A DNA stretch of 64,000 nt from Phycisphaeraceae bacterium (GTDB lineage Bacteria > Planctomycetota > Phycisphaerae > Phycisphaerales > Phycisphaeraceae). Position numbers and translations under genes: made by a program. The notes under the pieces are model-generated. The model searched no databases and had not been told where the DNA came from. It saw only the letters and a list, made by a program, of their open reading frames with translations. Location of the stretch: positions 1 through 64,000 of the forward strand of contig JADZCD010000005.1 of assembly GCA_020851735.1 (NCBI GenBank), read 5' to 3'. Positions 17,711 to 26,302 of the stretch are shown here, one piece after another; within the stretch, counting starts at the first letter, position 1, and each line of letters starts with the position of its first letter.

Positions 17711-19636
17711 TCACTTGACCCAGGGCAGTTCGGTGACGCGCAGGTTGGTGCAGCCGTAGGGCAGGAGTTCGATTTTTTCGGTCGGCTCGCTGGAGGCAAG
17801 CGGGCTGTGCGGCGGCGCGGCCGCGGCGTGGTGGTCGATGTCCCAGCCGGGCAGGCGCTTGGCGGGAACGGTGGCGCGCAAGGGGGCGCCTTCGGGGGAG
17901 AAGGGGCAGCTGCCGAGGGGTTGTTTTTTCAGCTCGATCGAGCGCCCGGGATCGGCAGGGTCGACGGCCAGGGCGTAATTCCAGGGCGTCGTCGGGAAAG
18001 TCTCCCAGGTGGCGTGCGGCAGTTCGCCATGGTGAAGCTTCCACTGGTCGCCGATGTTGAGGCTATAGACCAGCGGCCCACGATGGAGAGTCAGGGCGTT
18101 GTGGTAGCGGTGTTCCGCGCGCCAGGTCATGGGGAGCTTAAGGGTGATGTCGGTCGTGCTCGACCAGTTGCGGTTGAGGGTGAACATCGTGCCGGCGGGC
18201 GCGGCTTGGGCGGCTTCGCGTGCGACTTGCACGGTGGCGCCCTTGGCCCAGGCGGGAATGCGCAATTCCAGGGGGAATTGGGCGGGTTTGTCGGTGGTCA
18301 GGCGGATGGTGATGGTGTCGTCGAAGGGGTATTCGGTCTGGACGCTGACCTGGACATTCGCGCCGGGTAAATTGGCGCGGATGTCGGCCGGGGCGTAGGA
18401 GAGGGCGGTTAAGCCGCCGCGGGGATTGGCCATCCAGAGGTGCGCGGCGAACTTCGGCCAGCCCTGGTGCATGTTGGCGGTGCAGCAGCCGAAGTTGGAC
18501 TCCAGGCCGTACAGGTTGGCGTCCTGCATGTTGTTGGTAAAGACGCGGTCGATGCCGATCTCGCAGATGACTTGATTGGTCTGCTGATCGTACTGGCGGG
18601 CCCACATGTCGGGCTTAAAGGGCGCGGGCAGGGCGTTGAAGGCGATCAGTTCCAAGCGGTCAGCCAGGGCTGGTTCGCCCAGGGCGCAGAGGAGCACTTC
18701 CAGGGAAAAAAGGTACTCGACCACGGCGCAGGTTTCGGTGCCCTGGGAGGGGTGATTCAAGGCCAAATGCTCGTCGCCGCTGAACACGCCGGTGGCCTGG
18801 CCGTGGACGGTGTCAAGGACGCGGATCATGTTGAAGATGGCGTCGTGGTCGGCCGGGTCTTGCGATTGGCGCGACCAGAGGCCCGGCTGCTTTAGGCCCA
18901 TGGCGTTGTTGACCACGTGGGTGGCGTAGTAGTCGGCCGGGAGCCAGTCGCGCTTTTGTTTTTGCTTGAAGGTTTCCTTGCCGGGCTGATCGACTTTGAA
19001 GTCGTAGATGAAGTTTTCGAAGTTGGCCCGCCAATCCAGGGCCTGCTTATGAGCCTTGGCAGCCAGCTCCAGGAGCCAGGATTCGCCGGTCTGATCGAAG
19101 AGCCAGTGGATGCAGTAAAGCAGGTCGCCTTCGCGGGCCCAGGCCCAACTGGAAAGCGGCTTATTGTCCAGTTGGGTGTTGAGCGTGCGCAGGAACTTCT
19201 GCATGGCAGGGATGACGCGCGGGTCGGCCGTGACTTGGTGATGCTGGATGAAAATCTTTAGGGCGATGAAAACGGGCCAGGGGTCGCGCTCGGTGTGTTT
19301 GCCGTCGGTGATGGGGCCCAGCCAGCCGTCGGGATGCTGGTGAGAGAGGATATAGTCGACCCAGTGGGTGGTCTTGGCCTTAAGCGAAGGATCGTCGAGC
19401 AGAATGGCCAGGGGGTAAGCGCCGTCGAGCCAGTAGGGCCCGCGTTCCCAGCCTTCCGCCTTGCCGCCGATCCATCCGGAGTCGCGGATGTCAGCCCAGA
19501 ACTCATCGAGGTGACCGGTCAACCCGTCAGCCTGGATGCGGAGTTGAGTCTTAAGCCAGCCTTGGGGTTTGATCGCGCCCAAGGGCAGAGGCGACAAAGC
19601 CAGAGGGGCAAGCGCGGCTGGGGAGGAGCTGGACAT
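17711..19636 (-). CDS. Glycoside hydrolase family 127 (DUF1680), beta-L-arabinofuranosidase-like
   Basis: 641 residues, usual for GH127. Family members release L-arabinofuranose from plant glycans and hold a zinc ion by one Glu and three Cys. All four are visible: the ETC motif (about residues 301 and 303 from the chosen start) and the CC pair (about 384-385, in SNFGCCTANMHQG). The alpha/alpha-barrel region carries GYWLDG-like WERGPYWLDGAYPL and HQHPDGWLGP; the C terminus is beta-rich. The ATG at 19636 is preferred to a TTG two codons upstream because AAGGG lies 9 nt before it. No signal peptide is evident, so the substrate is probably imported oligosaccharide. With the DUF2961 genes it suggests furanoside-rich glycan use (inference). 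Confidence 0.93.
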   Translation of the reverse strand: MSSSSPAALAPLALSPLPLGAIKPQGWLKTQLRIQADGLTGHLDEFWADIRDSGWIGGKAEGWERGPYWLDGAYPLAILLDDPSLKAKTTHWVDYILSHQHPDGWLGPITDGKHTERDPWPVFIALKIFIQHHQVTADPRVIPAMQKFLRTLNTQLDNKPLSSWAWAREGDLLYCIHWLFDQTGESWLLELAAKAHKQALDWRANFENFIYDFKVDQPGKETFKQKQKRDWLPADYYATHVVNNAMGLKQPGLWSRQSQDPADHDAIFNMIRVLDTVHGQATGVFSGDEHLALNHPSQGTETCAVVEYLFSLEVLLCALGEPALADRLELIAFNALPAPFKPDMWARQYDQQTNQVICEIGIDRVFTNNMQDANLYGLESNFGCCTANMHQGWPKFAAHLWMANPRGGLTALSYAPADIRANLPGANVQVSVQTEYPFDDTITIRLTTDKPAQFPLELRIPAWAKGATVQVAREAAQAAPAGTMFTLNRNWSSTTDITLKLPMTWRAEHRYHNALTLHRGPLVYSLNIGDQWKLHHGELPHATWETFPTTPWNYALAVDPADPGRSIELKKQPLGSCPFSPEGAPLRATVPAKRLPGWDIDHHAAAAPPHSPLASSEPTEKIELLPYGCTNLRVTELPWVK

Positions 19637-19989
19637 AGACAAAAGCCCTTAAATGGGGTCAATAGGTTCGATGATGAGGAGCCATAGATTGGCTAATGGA
19701 CGGAGTCTGTCAAGCCAAGGGAATCCGGGGGGAATCCGGGGGGAGTCCGGGGGGTGTCCGGGCGGAAGTCGACGGGAGTGACTCTCGCGGGCAGGAAGTA
19801 GGGGGCCAAAGAAGTCTTAAAGTTGAGATTTTGTTGTGGCTGAACGAGGCGACATGCTGAACGGTAAGTTAGAATCCGGGTTGAAGTTGGCGAGTGCTTG
19901 GGCGTCCATTTTGCATTCATAGTTCAGCGGACGACGGGGAAGTGGGCAGGTTACAGCAGAGGCTGGGGGAATTGGAACGAGGCATCCAT
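19637..19989. other. Intergenic region between GH127 and ccmE
   Basis: About 350 bp with no gene. It contains an array of TCCGGGGGG units at about 19719-19765 and an AT-richer stretch (19800-19880) that may hold the ccm promoter; a TAGAAT at 19870-19875 is a possible -10, but I see no matching -35. Confidence 0.5.
19719..19765. repeat. TCCGGGGGG array, period 11
   Basis: Four units with TCC at 19724, 19735, 19746 and 19757, that is one per 11 nt. It belongs to the TTCCGGGGG family seen across the window. Confidence 0.75.
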
Positions 19990-20409
19990 ATGACCCACAT
20001 GCGGATCAAACTGGTGGTGGCCGCGGTGGTGCTGTTATCCGCGGCAGGGTATCTGGCGGTGGCGGGGATCGGGCGGGGGTGGATTTACATGCTGCCGGTG
20101 GATCAATTCCTGGCCGACAGCCAATATCACAGTCAGCGGGTGCGGTTGACGGGAATCGTCAGTCGAGAGGAACTGGACGCCTCGCCGGGGAAGGCGACGG
20201 CGCGGTTTCGGATCGCGGGCGAGAAGGAGTCGCTGGCGGTGGTGTATCGGGGCGTCTTGCCGGACATGTTTCGCGCGGACGCGGAGGTGATCGCGGAGGG
20301 TCGGCTGGACGCCAAGGGGACGTTTGTGGCCGACACGCTGATGACCAAGTGCGCGAGCAAGTATGAAGCGCGCCCGGCCAATCATCCGGCGGCAACGGAG
20401 CAGAAATAA
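19990..20409 (+). CDS. ccmE: Cytochrome c maturation heme chaperone CcmE, cysteine type
   Basis: 139 residues. CcmE carries heme covalently in the periplasm and hands it to CcmF. There is one N-terminal membrane anchor (residues ~6-26) and an OB-fold with the family pattern VVYRGVLPDMF and VIAEGRL...FVADTLMTKC. The heme-binding residue of typical CcmE is His in HxxxY; here it is Cys121 in CASKY (CxxxY), the variant known from Desulfovibrio and archaeal Ccm systems. The ATG at 19990 is chosen because GAGG sits 7 nt before it and the anchor follows directly. The stop overlaps the ccmF start by one base (TAATG), so the two are translationally coupled. Confidence 0.93.
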   Translation: MTHMRIKLVVAAVVLLSAAGYLAVAGIGRGWIYMLPVDQFLADSQYHSQRVRLTGIVSREELDASPGKATARFRIAGEKESLAVVYRGVLPDMFRADAEVIAEGRLDAKGTFVADTLMTKCASKYEARPANHPAATEQK

Positions 20410-22577
20410 TGACAGCGGACGTGGGGCACCTGAGCCTGGCGGCGGTGGTGTTGGCGGCGGGGTTGGCGTTTTTGTCCGCCATGGCGGCGGGGCGTTTTGC
20501 GATACCGGGGTTGCTGAAAGTGGCGCGGGGTTTGACGCTGGCGGCGGCGGGTTTTTATACGCTGGCGGCGTTGGCGCTGTGGACAGCCCTGGTGAATTCG
20601 GATTTTTCACTGCAATACGTGGCCCGATTCACGGAACGGGCGCTGCCGACGGGCTATAAGCTGGCAGCCTTCTGGGCGGGGCAGGAGGGGAGCCTGCTGT
20701 TGTGGGGCTGGCTGGTGGCGGTGATGTCGTGGCTGGTGCTAAGACAAGAGGACAAATACAACGCGGCGATCTTCGATCGCCCGCTAAACGATCGGCAAGA
20801 TGAGGGAAAAAGGCACGTCGCACACAGCACCCTTCGGGATGCTGTGTGGCACCCGAATCAGGCATTTCCGGGGGCAATTCCGGGGGCAGTTCCGGGGGTG
20901 TTGGCGTTGGTGTGGGGATTTTTCGCGGTGTTGATGTTGTTCGCGGCTGATCCGTTCGCGGTGTTTGCGTTTCCGCCGGAGGACGGGGGGGGCTTGAATC
21001 CGCTGTTGCAGCATCCGGCGATGATCGCGCACCCGCCGCTGCTTTTTGTGGGATATGCGGGATACACGATTCCATTTGCACTGATGGTGGGGGCGCTCGT
21101 GGCCGGTCGGAAGGACAACCAGTGGATCGCCCAGAGCCGGGTGTGGCTGCTGGGGTCGTGGATATTTTTAACCTGCGGGATTGTGCTGGGGGCGTGGTGG
21201 GCGTATCTGGAACTGGGCTGGGGGGGGTATTGGGCGTGGGACCCGGTGGAGAACGCTTCGCTCTTGCCGTGGCTGACGGGTACGGCGTTGATGCATTCGG
21301 CGATGGTGCAGCAACACCGGGGCATGTTGAAAATCTGGAACGCGGTGCTGACCGCGTTGACGTTTTTGTTGTGCATTTTCGGGACGTACCTGACGCGCAG
21401 CGGGGTGATTCAATCGGTGCACGCGTTCGGGGAGTCGCCGGTGGGGGATTATTTCCTGACGTTCCTGGGCATCGCAACGGTCGGGTCGATGGTGCTGCTG
21501 GTCGTACGGCGGAAGCTGCTGGTTTCCGAGCGCCCGTTGGAAGGATTGGTCGGGCGCGAAGGGTTTTTCATGGGGGCCAATCTGCTGCTGACGATCATCA
21601 TGGTCACGACGCTGGGCGGGACGGTTTCGCCGATTGTGGCGGAGTTGGCGGGGCGACCGCAGTTTAAGCTGGAGGCGGGTTTCTACAACAACGTGGTGGT
21701 GCCGATGGGGCTGATTCTGGTGCTGCTGATGGCCACGGGTCCGCTGCTGTCGTATGGCGCGGGCGGTGACCAGAAGTTAAAGCGAGGCTTGTTTGTGCCC
21801 ATGGTGTTGGCGCTGGCGGGGGTGGGGATCGCGGTGGCTATGGGACTGCACAGGCCGCTGGCGTTGTGCAGCGTGGGCGTGGGGGTGCTGGCGGTGAGCG
21901 TGGTGGTGTTGGAGTATGTGCGGGCGTGTCTGGCGTGGCGGAACATCGAGGGGGAAATGCTGTTAGTGGCGGCGGGGCGTGTGATCTCCGCCAGCCGGCG
22001 GCGCTACGGGGCGCAGTTGTGCCACGTGGGTGTGGTGCTGATGGTGGCGGGGATCACGGGGTCGGGACTGTTTCAATACGAGAGTCTGCTGGATCTAAAG
22101 GCTGGGCAGGAGCAGCAGGCGGGTCGGTATACGCTCAAGCTCGAACGGGTGAAGGAATATCGGCACGAGAATTACAGCGCTTTGGATGCGGCTGTGCGGG
22201 CGACGGATCCGGCGGGGGGTTCGATCGTGCTGCACCCGCAGTTGCGCCACTATCCCAGGTCGGATCAGGTCAGCGCGGAGGTGGCGGTGCGGCCGGGCTG
22301 GCGGGAAGATTTGTACATGACGGTGGCGGAAGTGACGCCGGACGGGCTGATGGTGGTGCTGAAAGTGATCATCAGTCCGCTGGTGAGCTGGATCTGGATC
22401 GGCGGGGCGGTGATGTTATGCGGCGGGCTGCTGTGTGCGCTGTCGATCTCGCCGGGGATGAAAACGGCGGGGACGGGTTTGCCGGTGAATGAACGAGCCG
22501 GGGCGAAGGCCGGGAAGGGCCAGGCGAAGGGGCAACGGCGGATATCCTTGATTGATACGTGTGAGCAATCCAAGTAG
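20409..22577 (+). CDS. ccmF: Heme lyase CcmF
   Basis: 722 residues, polytopic inner-membrane protein that attaches heme to apocytochrome c. The tryptophan-rich WWD region is present (ELGWGGYWAWDPVENASLLPW), followed by the LTALTFLLCIFGTYLTRSGV segment and TM helices to about residue 500, then a periplasmic domain and a last helix. Residues ~119-165, in a loop between TM helices, are not CcmF-like: they are made of three dispersed repeats in a row (the 28-nt GGCGATC palindrome, the AHSTLRDAVWHP hairpin, and three TTCCGGGGG units). The frame is kept, so the protein may still work. It is translationally coupled to ccmE. Confidence 0.95.
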   Translation: MTADVGHLSLAAVVLAAGLAFLSAMAAGRFAIPGLLKVARGLTLAAAGFYTLAALALWTALVNSDFSLQYVARFTERALPTGYKLAAFWAGQEGSLLLWGWLVAVMSWLVLRQEDKYNAAIFDRPLNDRQDEGKRHVAHSTLRDAVWHPNQAFPGAIPGAVPGVLALVWGFFAVLMLFAADPFAVFAFPPEDGGGLNPLLQHPAMIAHPPLLFVGYAGYTIPFALMVGALVAGRKDNQWIAQSRVWLLGSWIFLTCGIVLGAWWAYLELGWGGYWAWDPVENASLLPWLTGTALMHSAMVQQHRGMLKIWNAVLTALTFLLCIFGTYLTRSGVIQSVHAFGESPVGDYFLTFLGIATVGSMVLLVVRRKLLVSERPLEGLVGREGFFMGANLLLTIIMVTTLGGTVSPIVAELAGRPQFKLEAGFYNNVVVPMGLILVLLMATGPLLSYGAGGDQKLKRGLFVPMVLALAGVGIAVAMGLHRPLALCSVGVGVLAVSVVVLEYVRACLAWRNIEGEMLLVAAGRVISASRRRYGAQLCHVGVVLMVAGITGSGLFQYESLLDLKAGQEQQAGRYTLKLERVKEYRHENYSALDAAVRATDPAGGSIVLHPQLRHYPRSDQVSAEVAVRPGWREDLYMTVAEVTPDGLMVVLKVIISPLVSWIWIGGAVMLCGGLLCALSISPGMKTAGTGLPVNERAGAKAGKGQAKGQRRISLIDTCEQSK
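20762..20789 (+). repeat. 28-nt dispersed repeat with GGCGATC palindrome (copy 1)
   Basis: The core GGCGATCTTCGATCGCC (7-bp arms, 3-nt loop) is followed by CGCTAAAC. An exact 28-nt copy lies on the opposite strand at 51069-51096, inside another gene. Here it is read as AAIFDRPLN within CcmF. Confidence 0.85.
20819..20899 (+). repeat. AHSTLR hairpin plus TTCCGGGGG array (copy 1, inside ccmF)
   Basis: CACACAGCA (20821-20829) pairs perfectly with TGCTGTGTG (20840-20848); the loop contains a further CCC-TTC-GGG stem. GGCACCC follows, then TTCCGGGGG three times at 12-nt spacing (20866-20899). The hairpin is read in frame as AHSTLRDAVWHP, the array as PGAIPGAVPG. Confidence 0.85.
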
Positions 22578-22621
22578 GCCGGGCCGAGGCGCGGAAACCA
22601 TTACTTTTCTGGAGTGCGACG

Positions 22622-23908
22622 GTGCTGCGAAAACTCTTATTGGCGTTGTTGGCGGCAGGTGTGTTTTCGTCGGTAGCTTGGGCGCAGGCCACCCAGCCTT
22701 CGGAGCCCGCGGCGGCGACGGCGGCGGGAGAGCAGGCGCCGACGCTGCCTAAGGGCCATCCGCCGCTGGAGGGGATGGGCGGGAAGATGGGCGGCGCGCT
22801 GCCGGAGGGGCATCCTCCGATCGGAGAAGGCGGTCCGGGCGGGGGAATGCCCGAGGGTCACCCGCCGATCGGGCCGGAGGAGCCGATGCCTGCCACGCCT
22901 TATGTGGCGAACCTGGCGATTCAAGCGGTGCAGGGTACGGCCGGCGGACCGGCGCCCGCGGGCGAGGACGTGACGGTGGAGTTTTTCGACGGCCGGCAGA
23001 TTATTAAGACGCTGCAAGCCAAGCTGGACGACCACGGCGTGGTGACGCTGGAGAAAGTGGATCTGGATTATCCGGTGCGCCCCATGGTGACGGTCCGGCA
23101 CGCGGGGGTGGACTACCAGGCGGACGGCGAGGTGCTGGATCCGGACAACACGCAGGGCCGGGTGGACGTGAAGGTGTACGAGACGACGGACACCGAGCCG
23201 GCCTGGACGCTGGTGATGCGGCACGTGCTGGTGCAGACCAGCCCGCACGGGTTGCACGTGCTGGAGGTGATGGCGGTGGAAAATCCCGGTGACCGGGCGT
23301 GGCTGGGCAAGCCGACGGAAGACGGGCAGAAGGAGACGGTGGTGTTTCAGATCCCCACCGGGCTGGAAGGGGTGCAATTGCTGGGCGGCTTCCATGACTG
23401 CTGCACGCAACTGACGGCCGGACGGTTAAGCAGCCGGATGCCGTTGCTGCCGGGCACGGTGCAGTACCGGATTTCTTACATGCTGCCGGTCAAGGACCAG
23501 AAGGCGGTGCTGAAGTTAAGCAGCCAGGTGGCGACGGAGCGGTTCATGCTGGTGGCGCCGGACGACGGCTCGACGATCACGGCCCAGAAACTGCAGGCGG
23601 CGGGGGCGATCAAGATGGGGGCCAAGTCCAGCAGGATGTTCAAGGCGGAGCAGATTCCCGCGGCCGAGGAGATTGTCATCAGCATCGAAGGTTTGCCGGA
23701 ATCCACGCAGCCGATGCCGGGCCAGCCGCCGGCCGGCGACCAGGCGGCCGACATGGGGCCCATGCCCGCGGGAGCCGCGGAGGCGGGGCCGGTGGCGACC
23801 ACGGCGGTGCAGGGCCAATCCAAGTTGATCGCGGCGATCGGCGGGGGCGTGGCGGTGCTGGCGGGATTGGCCATGCTGCTGGTCAAGAGCCCGCGCAAAG
23901 CGGCGTAG
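22622..23908 (+). CDS. Exported membrane-anchored protein of the ccm operon (GHPP repeats)
   Basis: 428 residues starting with GTG, with GGAG 8 nt upstream. The N-terminal signal peptide is clear (MLRKLLLALLAAGVFSSVAWAQA, cleavage probably after AWA). The next ~70 residues contain three GHPP motifs (PKGHPPLEG, PEGHPPIGE, PEGHPPIGP) separated by Gly/Met/Pro. Then comes a beta-rich extracytoplasmic region (residues ~95-330) and a C-terminal TM helix (LIAAIGGGVAVLAGLAMLLV) before a short basic tail. I do not recognise the family. Its position between ccmF and ccmA suggests a role in cytochrome c maturation, perhaps substituting for the absent CcmG/CcmH, but that is inference. The His and Met residues of the GHPP block could bind heme or metal. 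Confidence 0.8.
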   Translation: MLRKLLLALLAAGVFSSVAWAQATQPSEPAAATAAGEQAPTLPKGHPPLEGMGGKMGGALPEGHPPIGEGGPGGGMPEGHPPIGPEEPMPATPYVANLAIQAVQGTAGGPAPAGEDVTVEFFDGRQIIKTLQAKLDDHGVVTLEKVDLDYPVRPMVTVRHAGVDYQADGEVLDPDNTQGRVDVKVYETTDTEPAWTLVMRHVLVQTSPHGLHVLEVMAVENPGDRAWLGKPTEDGQKETVVFQIPTGLEGVQLLGGFHDCCTQLTAGRLSSRMPLLPGTVQYRISYMLPVKDQKAVLKLSSQVATERFMLVAPDDGSTITAQKLQAAGAIKMGAKSSRMFKAEQIPAAEEIVISIEGLPESTQPMPGQPPAGDQAADMGPMPAGAAEAGPVATTAVQGQSKLIAAIGGGVAVLAGLAMLLVKSPRKAA

Positions 23909-23969
23909 GCCGGCGCGGGGGGTGCGAGGTCGGGGCAGACGGGGCGGGGAACAGTTAAGGACCAGACGC

Positions 23970-24758
23970 GTGGCGGTCGATTCAGCCAGTCCGACGATCC
24001 AAGGCAGCGCGGCGGGGGCCCCGGCGGGCGCGGCGGCGGTAGGCGCCAAGGGGCTTTGGCTGCGCATCGACGAGCGGGTAATTCTGCGGGATATTCAACT
24101 GGAAATTCCCCGCGGGCAGTTTGTGGCCTTGCTGGGTGCTAACGGCGCGGGCAAGAGCACGCTGCTGAAGCTGCTGGCCACGCTGACGTATCCCAGTGCC
24201 GGGCAGCTGTGGATGTTCGGGCAGTTGGTGAAGCGCGGCGGAGCGGGCCTGCGGGCGAAGATCGGGATGATCGGGCATCAGGCGATGCTGTATCGGGATC
24301 TGTCGGCGCGGGAAAATCTGCTGTTTTTCGGGCGGTTGTACGGGGTGGATCAGCCGGGTCGGCGGGCGGGGGAATTGCTCGAGCGGGTGGGCCTGGCGGA
24401 GCGTGCGGATGATCCGGTCAAGGCGTTTTCACGGGGCATGGTGCAGCGGGTGGCGATCGCACGGGCGCTGATGCACGGGCCGGAGATATTGTTGGCCGAC
24501 GAGCCGTTCGCGGGTTTGGACGTGGCGTCGACGCAAAGGCTCGAGCAACTGCTTGGCGAACTGCATCAGGAAGGCAAGACGATTGTCCTGTCCAGCCACG
24601 ATATCCCGCAGGCGCTGCGCTTAGCGGAGCGGGTGGTGGTGTTGCGGCGGGACCGAAGCGTGGAAAAGAGGGTTTGGCGGGGCGGGATGGTGGTGATGGA
24701 TCAAGCGGCGCGGGAGACCGACGAACGCGCGGTATTGGCGGAGATTTCAGGGCCATGA
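23970..24758 (+). CDS. ccmA: Heme-handling ABC transporter ATP-binding protein CcmA
   Basis: 262 residues. The ATPase works with CcmB/CcmC to release holo-CcmE. The Walker A is GANGAGKST, the signature-like motif FSRGMVQRVAIARAL, and the Walker B LLADEPFAGLD, followed by the switch His in LSSHD. The GTG at 23970 is preferred over the earlier open frame because AAGGA lies 8 nt before it. Its stop overlaps the start of ccmB (ATGA at 24755-24758), so the two are coupled. The N-terminal ~25 residues are Ala/Gly-rich and not part of the ATPase fold. Confidence 0.92.
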   Translation: MAVDSASPTIQGSAAGAPAGAAAVGAKGLWLRIDERVILRDIQLEIPRGQFVALLGANGAGKSTLLKLLATLTYPSAGQLWMFGQLVKRGGAGLRAKIGMIGHQAMLYRDLSARENLLFFGRLYGVDQPGRRAGELLERVGLAERADDPVKAFSRGMVQRVAIARALMHGPEILLADEPFAGLDVASTQRLEQLLGELHQEGKTIVLSSHDIPQALRLAERVVVLRRDRSVEKRVWRGGMVVMDQAARETDERAVLAEISGP

Positions 24759-25600
24759 GGCGATTGCTTGGGCAAATAGTGACGTTGACGGGCAAGGATC
24801 TGCGCATTGAGGCGCGGACGCGGCAGGCGATCGGTCTGGTGGTGGTGCTGGGGCTGTTGATCGTGGTGGTGCTGGGACTGGGGTTGAGCCCGGAGCAGAT
24901 GGGTGGGGGGATGGGCGGGGGCATTTCCGGGGGCGGGGAAGCGAAGGGCGACACCCTCACCCCAGCCCTCTCCCTCAAAGAGGGCGAGGGGGCTGCAACT
25001 TCCGGGGGTGTAGCTTCCGAGGACGCAGCTTCCGGGGGCATTTCCGGGGGCGGGGGCGATTCCGGGGGCGGGGGGGGGTTCGCGGCGACGGCGATTTTGT
25101 GGGTGGCGTATCTGTTTGGCGGGGTGCTGGTGTTTGAAAAGACGATGGCGGTGGAGCGTGACGACGGGGCGTTGGCGGGGCTGCTATTGGCGCCGGTGGA
25201 TCGGGGCGTGATTTTTCTGGCCAAGCTGCTGAGCAATCTGGTGCTGATCGCGGGTTTGGCCGCGGTGGTGACGCCGGCGGCGGTGCTTTTTTTCCGGTTT
25301 GACCTGTCGGCAGCGCCTGGCTCGTTCGTGCTGGTGATGGCCTTAAGCATTCTGGGTTTCGCGGCCGTGGGGACGCTGTTTTCGGCGGCGGTCAGTTCGA
25401 CGCGTCTGCAGGGCGGGTTGCTGGCGGTGCTGCTTTTTCCCATCAGCTTGCCGCTGGTGATCGCCTCCACGCAGTTATTGGCCCGCTTATTCCGCGACGG
25501 GCAGGCGATCGGCGGCCTGGGGCTGGGAATCATTCTGGCGTTTGACGCGATGTTTCTGGTGGTCAGCTGGATCGTGTTCGAGCTGGTTTTGGAACCGTAA
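24755..25600 (+). CDS. ccmB: Heme exporter membrane subunit CcmB
   Basis: 281 residues; typical CcmB is about 220. It is the membrane partner of CcmA. The N terminus (TLTGKDLRIEARTRQAIGLVVVLGLLIVVVLGLGL) and the helices from residue ~110 onward match CcmB (EKTMAVERDDGALAGLLLAPVDRGVIFLAK). The extra length comes from residues ~50-108, a Gly/Ser-rich block encoded by TTCCGGGGG units and one CCCTCACC palindrome read as DTLTPALSLKEGEG, inserted after the first TM helix. The frame is intact. The start overlaps the ccmA stop by 4 bp. Confidence 0.9.
   Translation: MRRLLGQIVTLTGKDLRIEARTRQAIGLVVVLGLLIVVVLGLGLSPEQMGGGMGGGISGGGEAKGDTLTPALSLKEGEGAATSGGVASEDAASGGISGGGGDSGGGGGFAATAILWVAYLFGGVLVFEKTMAVERDDGALAGLLLAPVDRGVIFLAKLLSNLVLIAGLAAVVTPAAVLFFRFDLSAAPGSFVLVMALSILGFAAVGTLFSAAVSSTRLQGGLLAVLLFPISLPLVIASTQLLARLFRDGQAIGGLGLGIILAFDAMFLVVSWIVFELVLEP
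24925..25078 (+). repeat. Composite repeat block inside ccmB
   Basis: TTCCGGGGG units occur near 24925, 24999, 25030, 25041 and 25059, with a variant (TTCCGAGGA) near 25015. They surround a CCCTCACCCC...GAGGG palindrome at 24954-24990. The whole block is read in frame as a Gly/Ser-rich linker. Confidence 0.85.
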
Positions 25601-25612
25601 AGGAGAGACGCG

Positions 25613-26302
25613 ATGTCCACGCACGCGGGGCTGATTCGACTGTACTGGGCGCTGACGGCGGCGACGTTTGCCGCGACCACGGCGATGGTGTTTCTGTACA
25701 CGCCGGTGGAAGCGACGATGGGACCGGTGCAGAAGATTTTTTACATTCACCTGCCGTGCGCCATCAACACGTTTGTGGCTTGCCTGGTGGTGTTCGCCGC
25801 CAGCGTGGCGTATCTGGCGACGCGGCAGAGCTATTGGGACGACCTGGCCTATGCGGCGGCGAAGCTGGCGGTGTTGTTCTGCGCGGTGGTGCTCTTAACG
25901 GGCATGCTCTGGGCCCGCAGTGCGTGGGGCATCTGGTGGACGTGGAGTCCGCGGCTGACATTTTCGCTGCTTTTGTGGCTGTTGTACGTGGTGTATCTGG
26001 TGATCCGCTCCGCGGTGGAGTCACCGTCGCGGCGAGCGGTGGTGTGCGCGGTGTATGGATTAATCGCGTTTCTGGATGTACCGCTCATTCACCTGTCCAC
26101 GCGCTTGATGCCGGACATCCATCCGGGGTCGATTCACCTGGACCCGACGATGAAATTGACGCTGGGACTGTTTTTCGTGCCGGTGACGATGCTGAATATC
26201 GGGCTGCTGATGGCGGGCCTGGCGATCAACCGGAAGCGGCGGGCGCTGACGTGGACGGATGAAGAGGACGTGGAAGGGCAGTTAAAGGAGAGTGTGGCGT
26301 GA
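25613..26302 (+). CDS. ccmC: Heme exporter / holo-CcmE release protein CcmC
   Basis: 229 residues with six predicted TM helices. CcmC presents heme to CcmE using its WWD motif and two conserved His. The tryptophan-rich motif is seen in RSAWGIWWTWSPRLTFSLLLW. Flanking histidines occur in FYIHLPCA (residue ~45) and in VPLIHLSTRL. AAGGAGA lies 7 nt before the ATG. It follows ccmB by 12 bp and its stop overlaps the start of the tiny ccmD-like gene. Confidence 0.93.
   Translation: MSTHAGLIRLYWALTAATFAATTAMVFLYTPVEATMGPVQKIFYIHLPCAINTFVACLVVFAASVAYLATRQSYWDDLAYAAAKLAVLFCAVVLLTGMLWARSAWGIWWTWSPRLTFSLLLWLLYVVYLVIRSAVESPSRRAVVCAVYGLIAFLDVPLIHLSTRLMPDIHPGSIHLDPTMKLTLGLFFVPVTMLNIGLLMAGLAINRKRRALTWTDEEDVEGQLKESVA

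Noticed and set aside
17603-18370. Plus-strand frame opposite the GH127 gene
   Set aside because: Antisense to a well-supported glycoside hydrolase, Gly/Val-rich composition typical of a shadow frame.
20762-20905. Frameshift or assembly error in ccmF
   Set aside because: The foreign-looking segment is an exact multiple of codons and the flanking CcmF sequence continues in the same frame, so an in-frame insertion explains it better.
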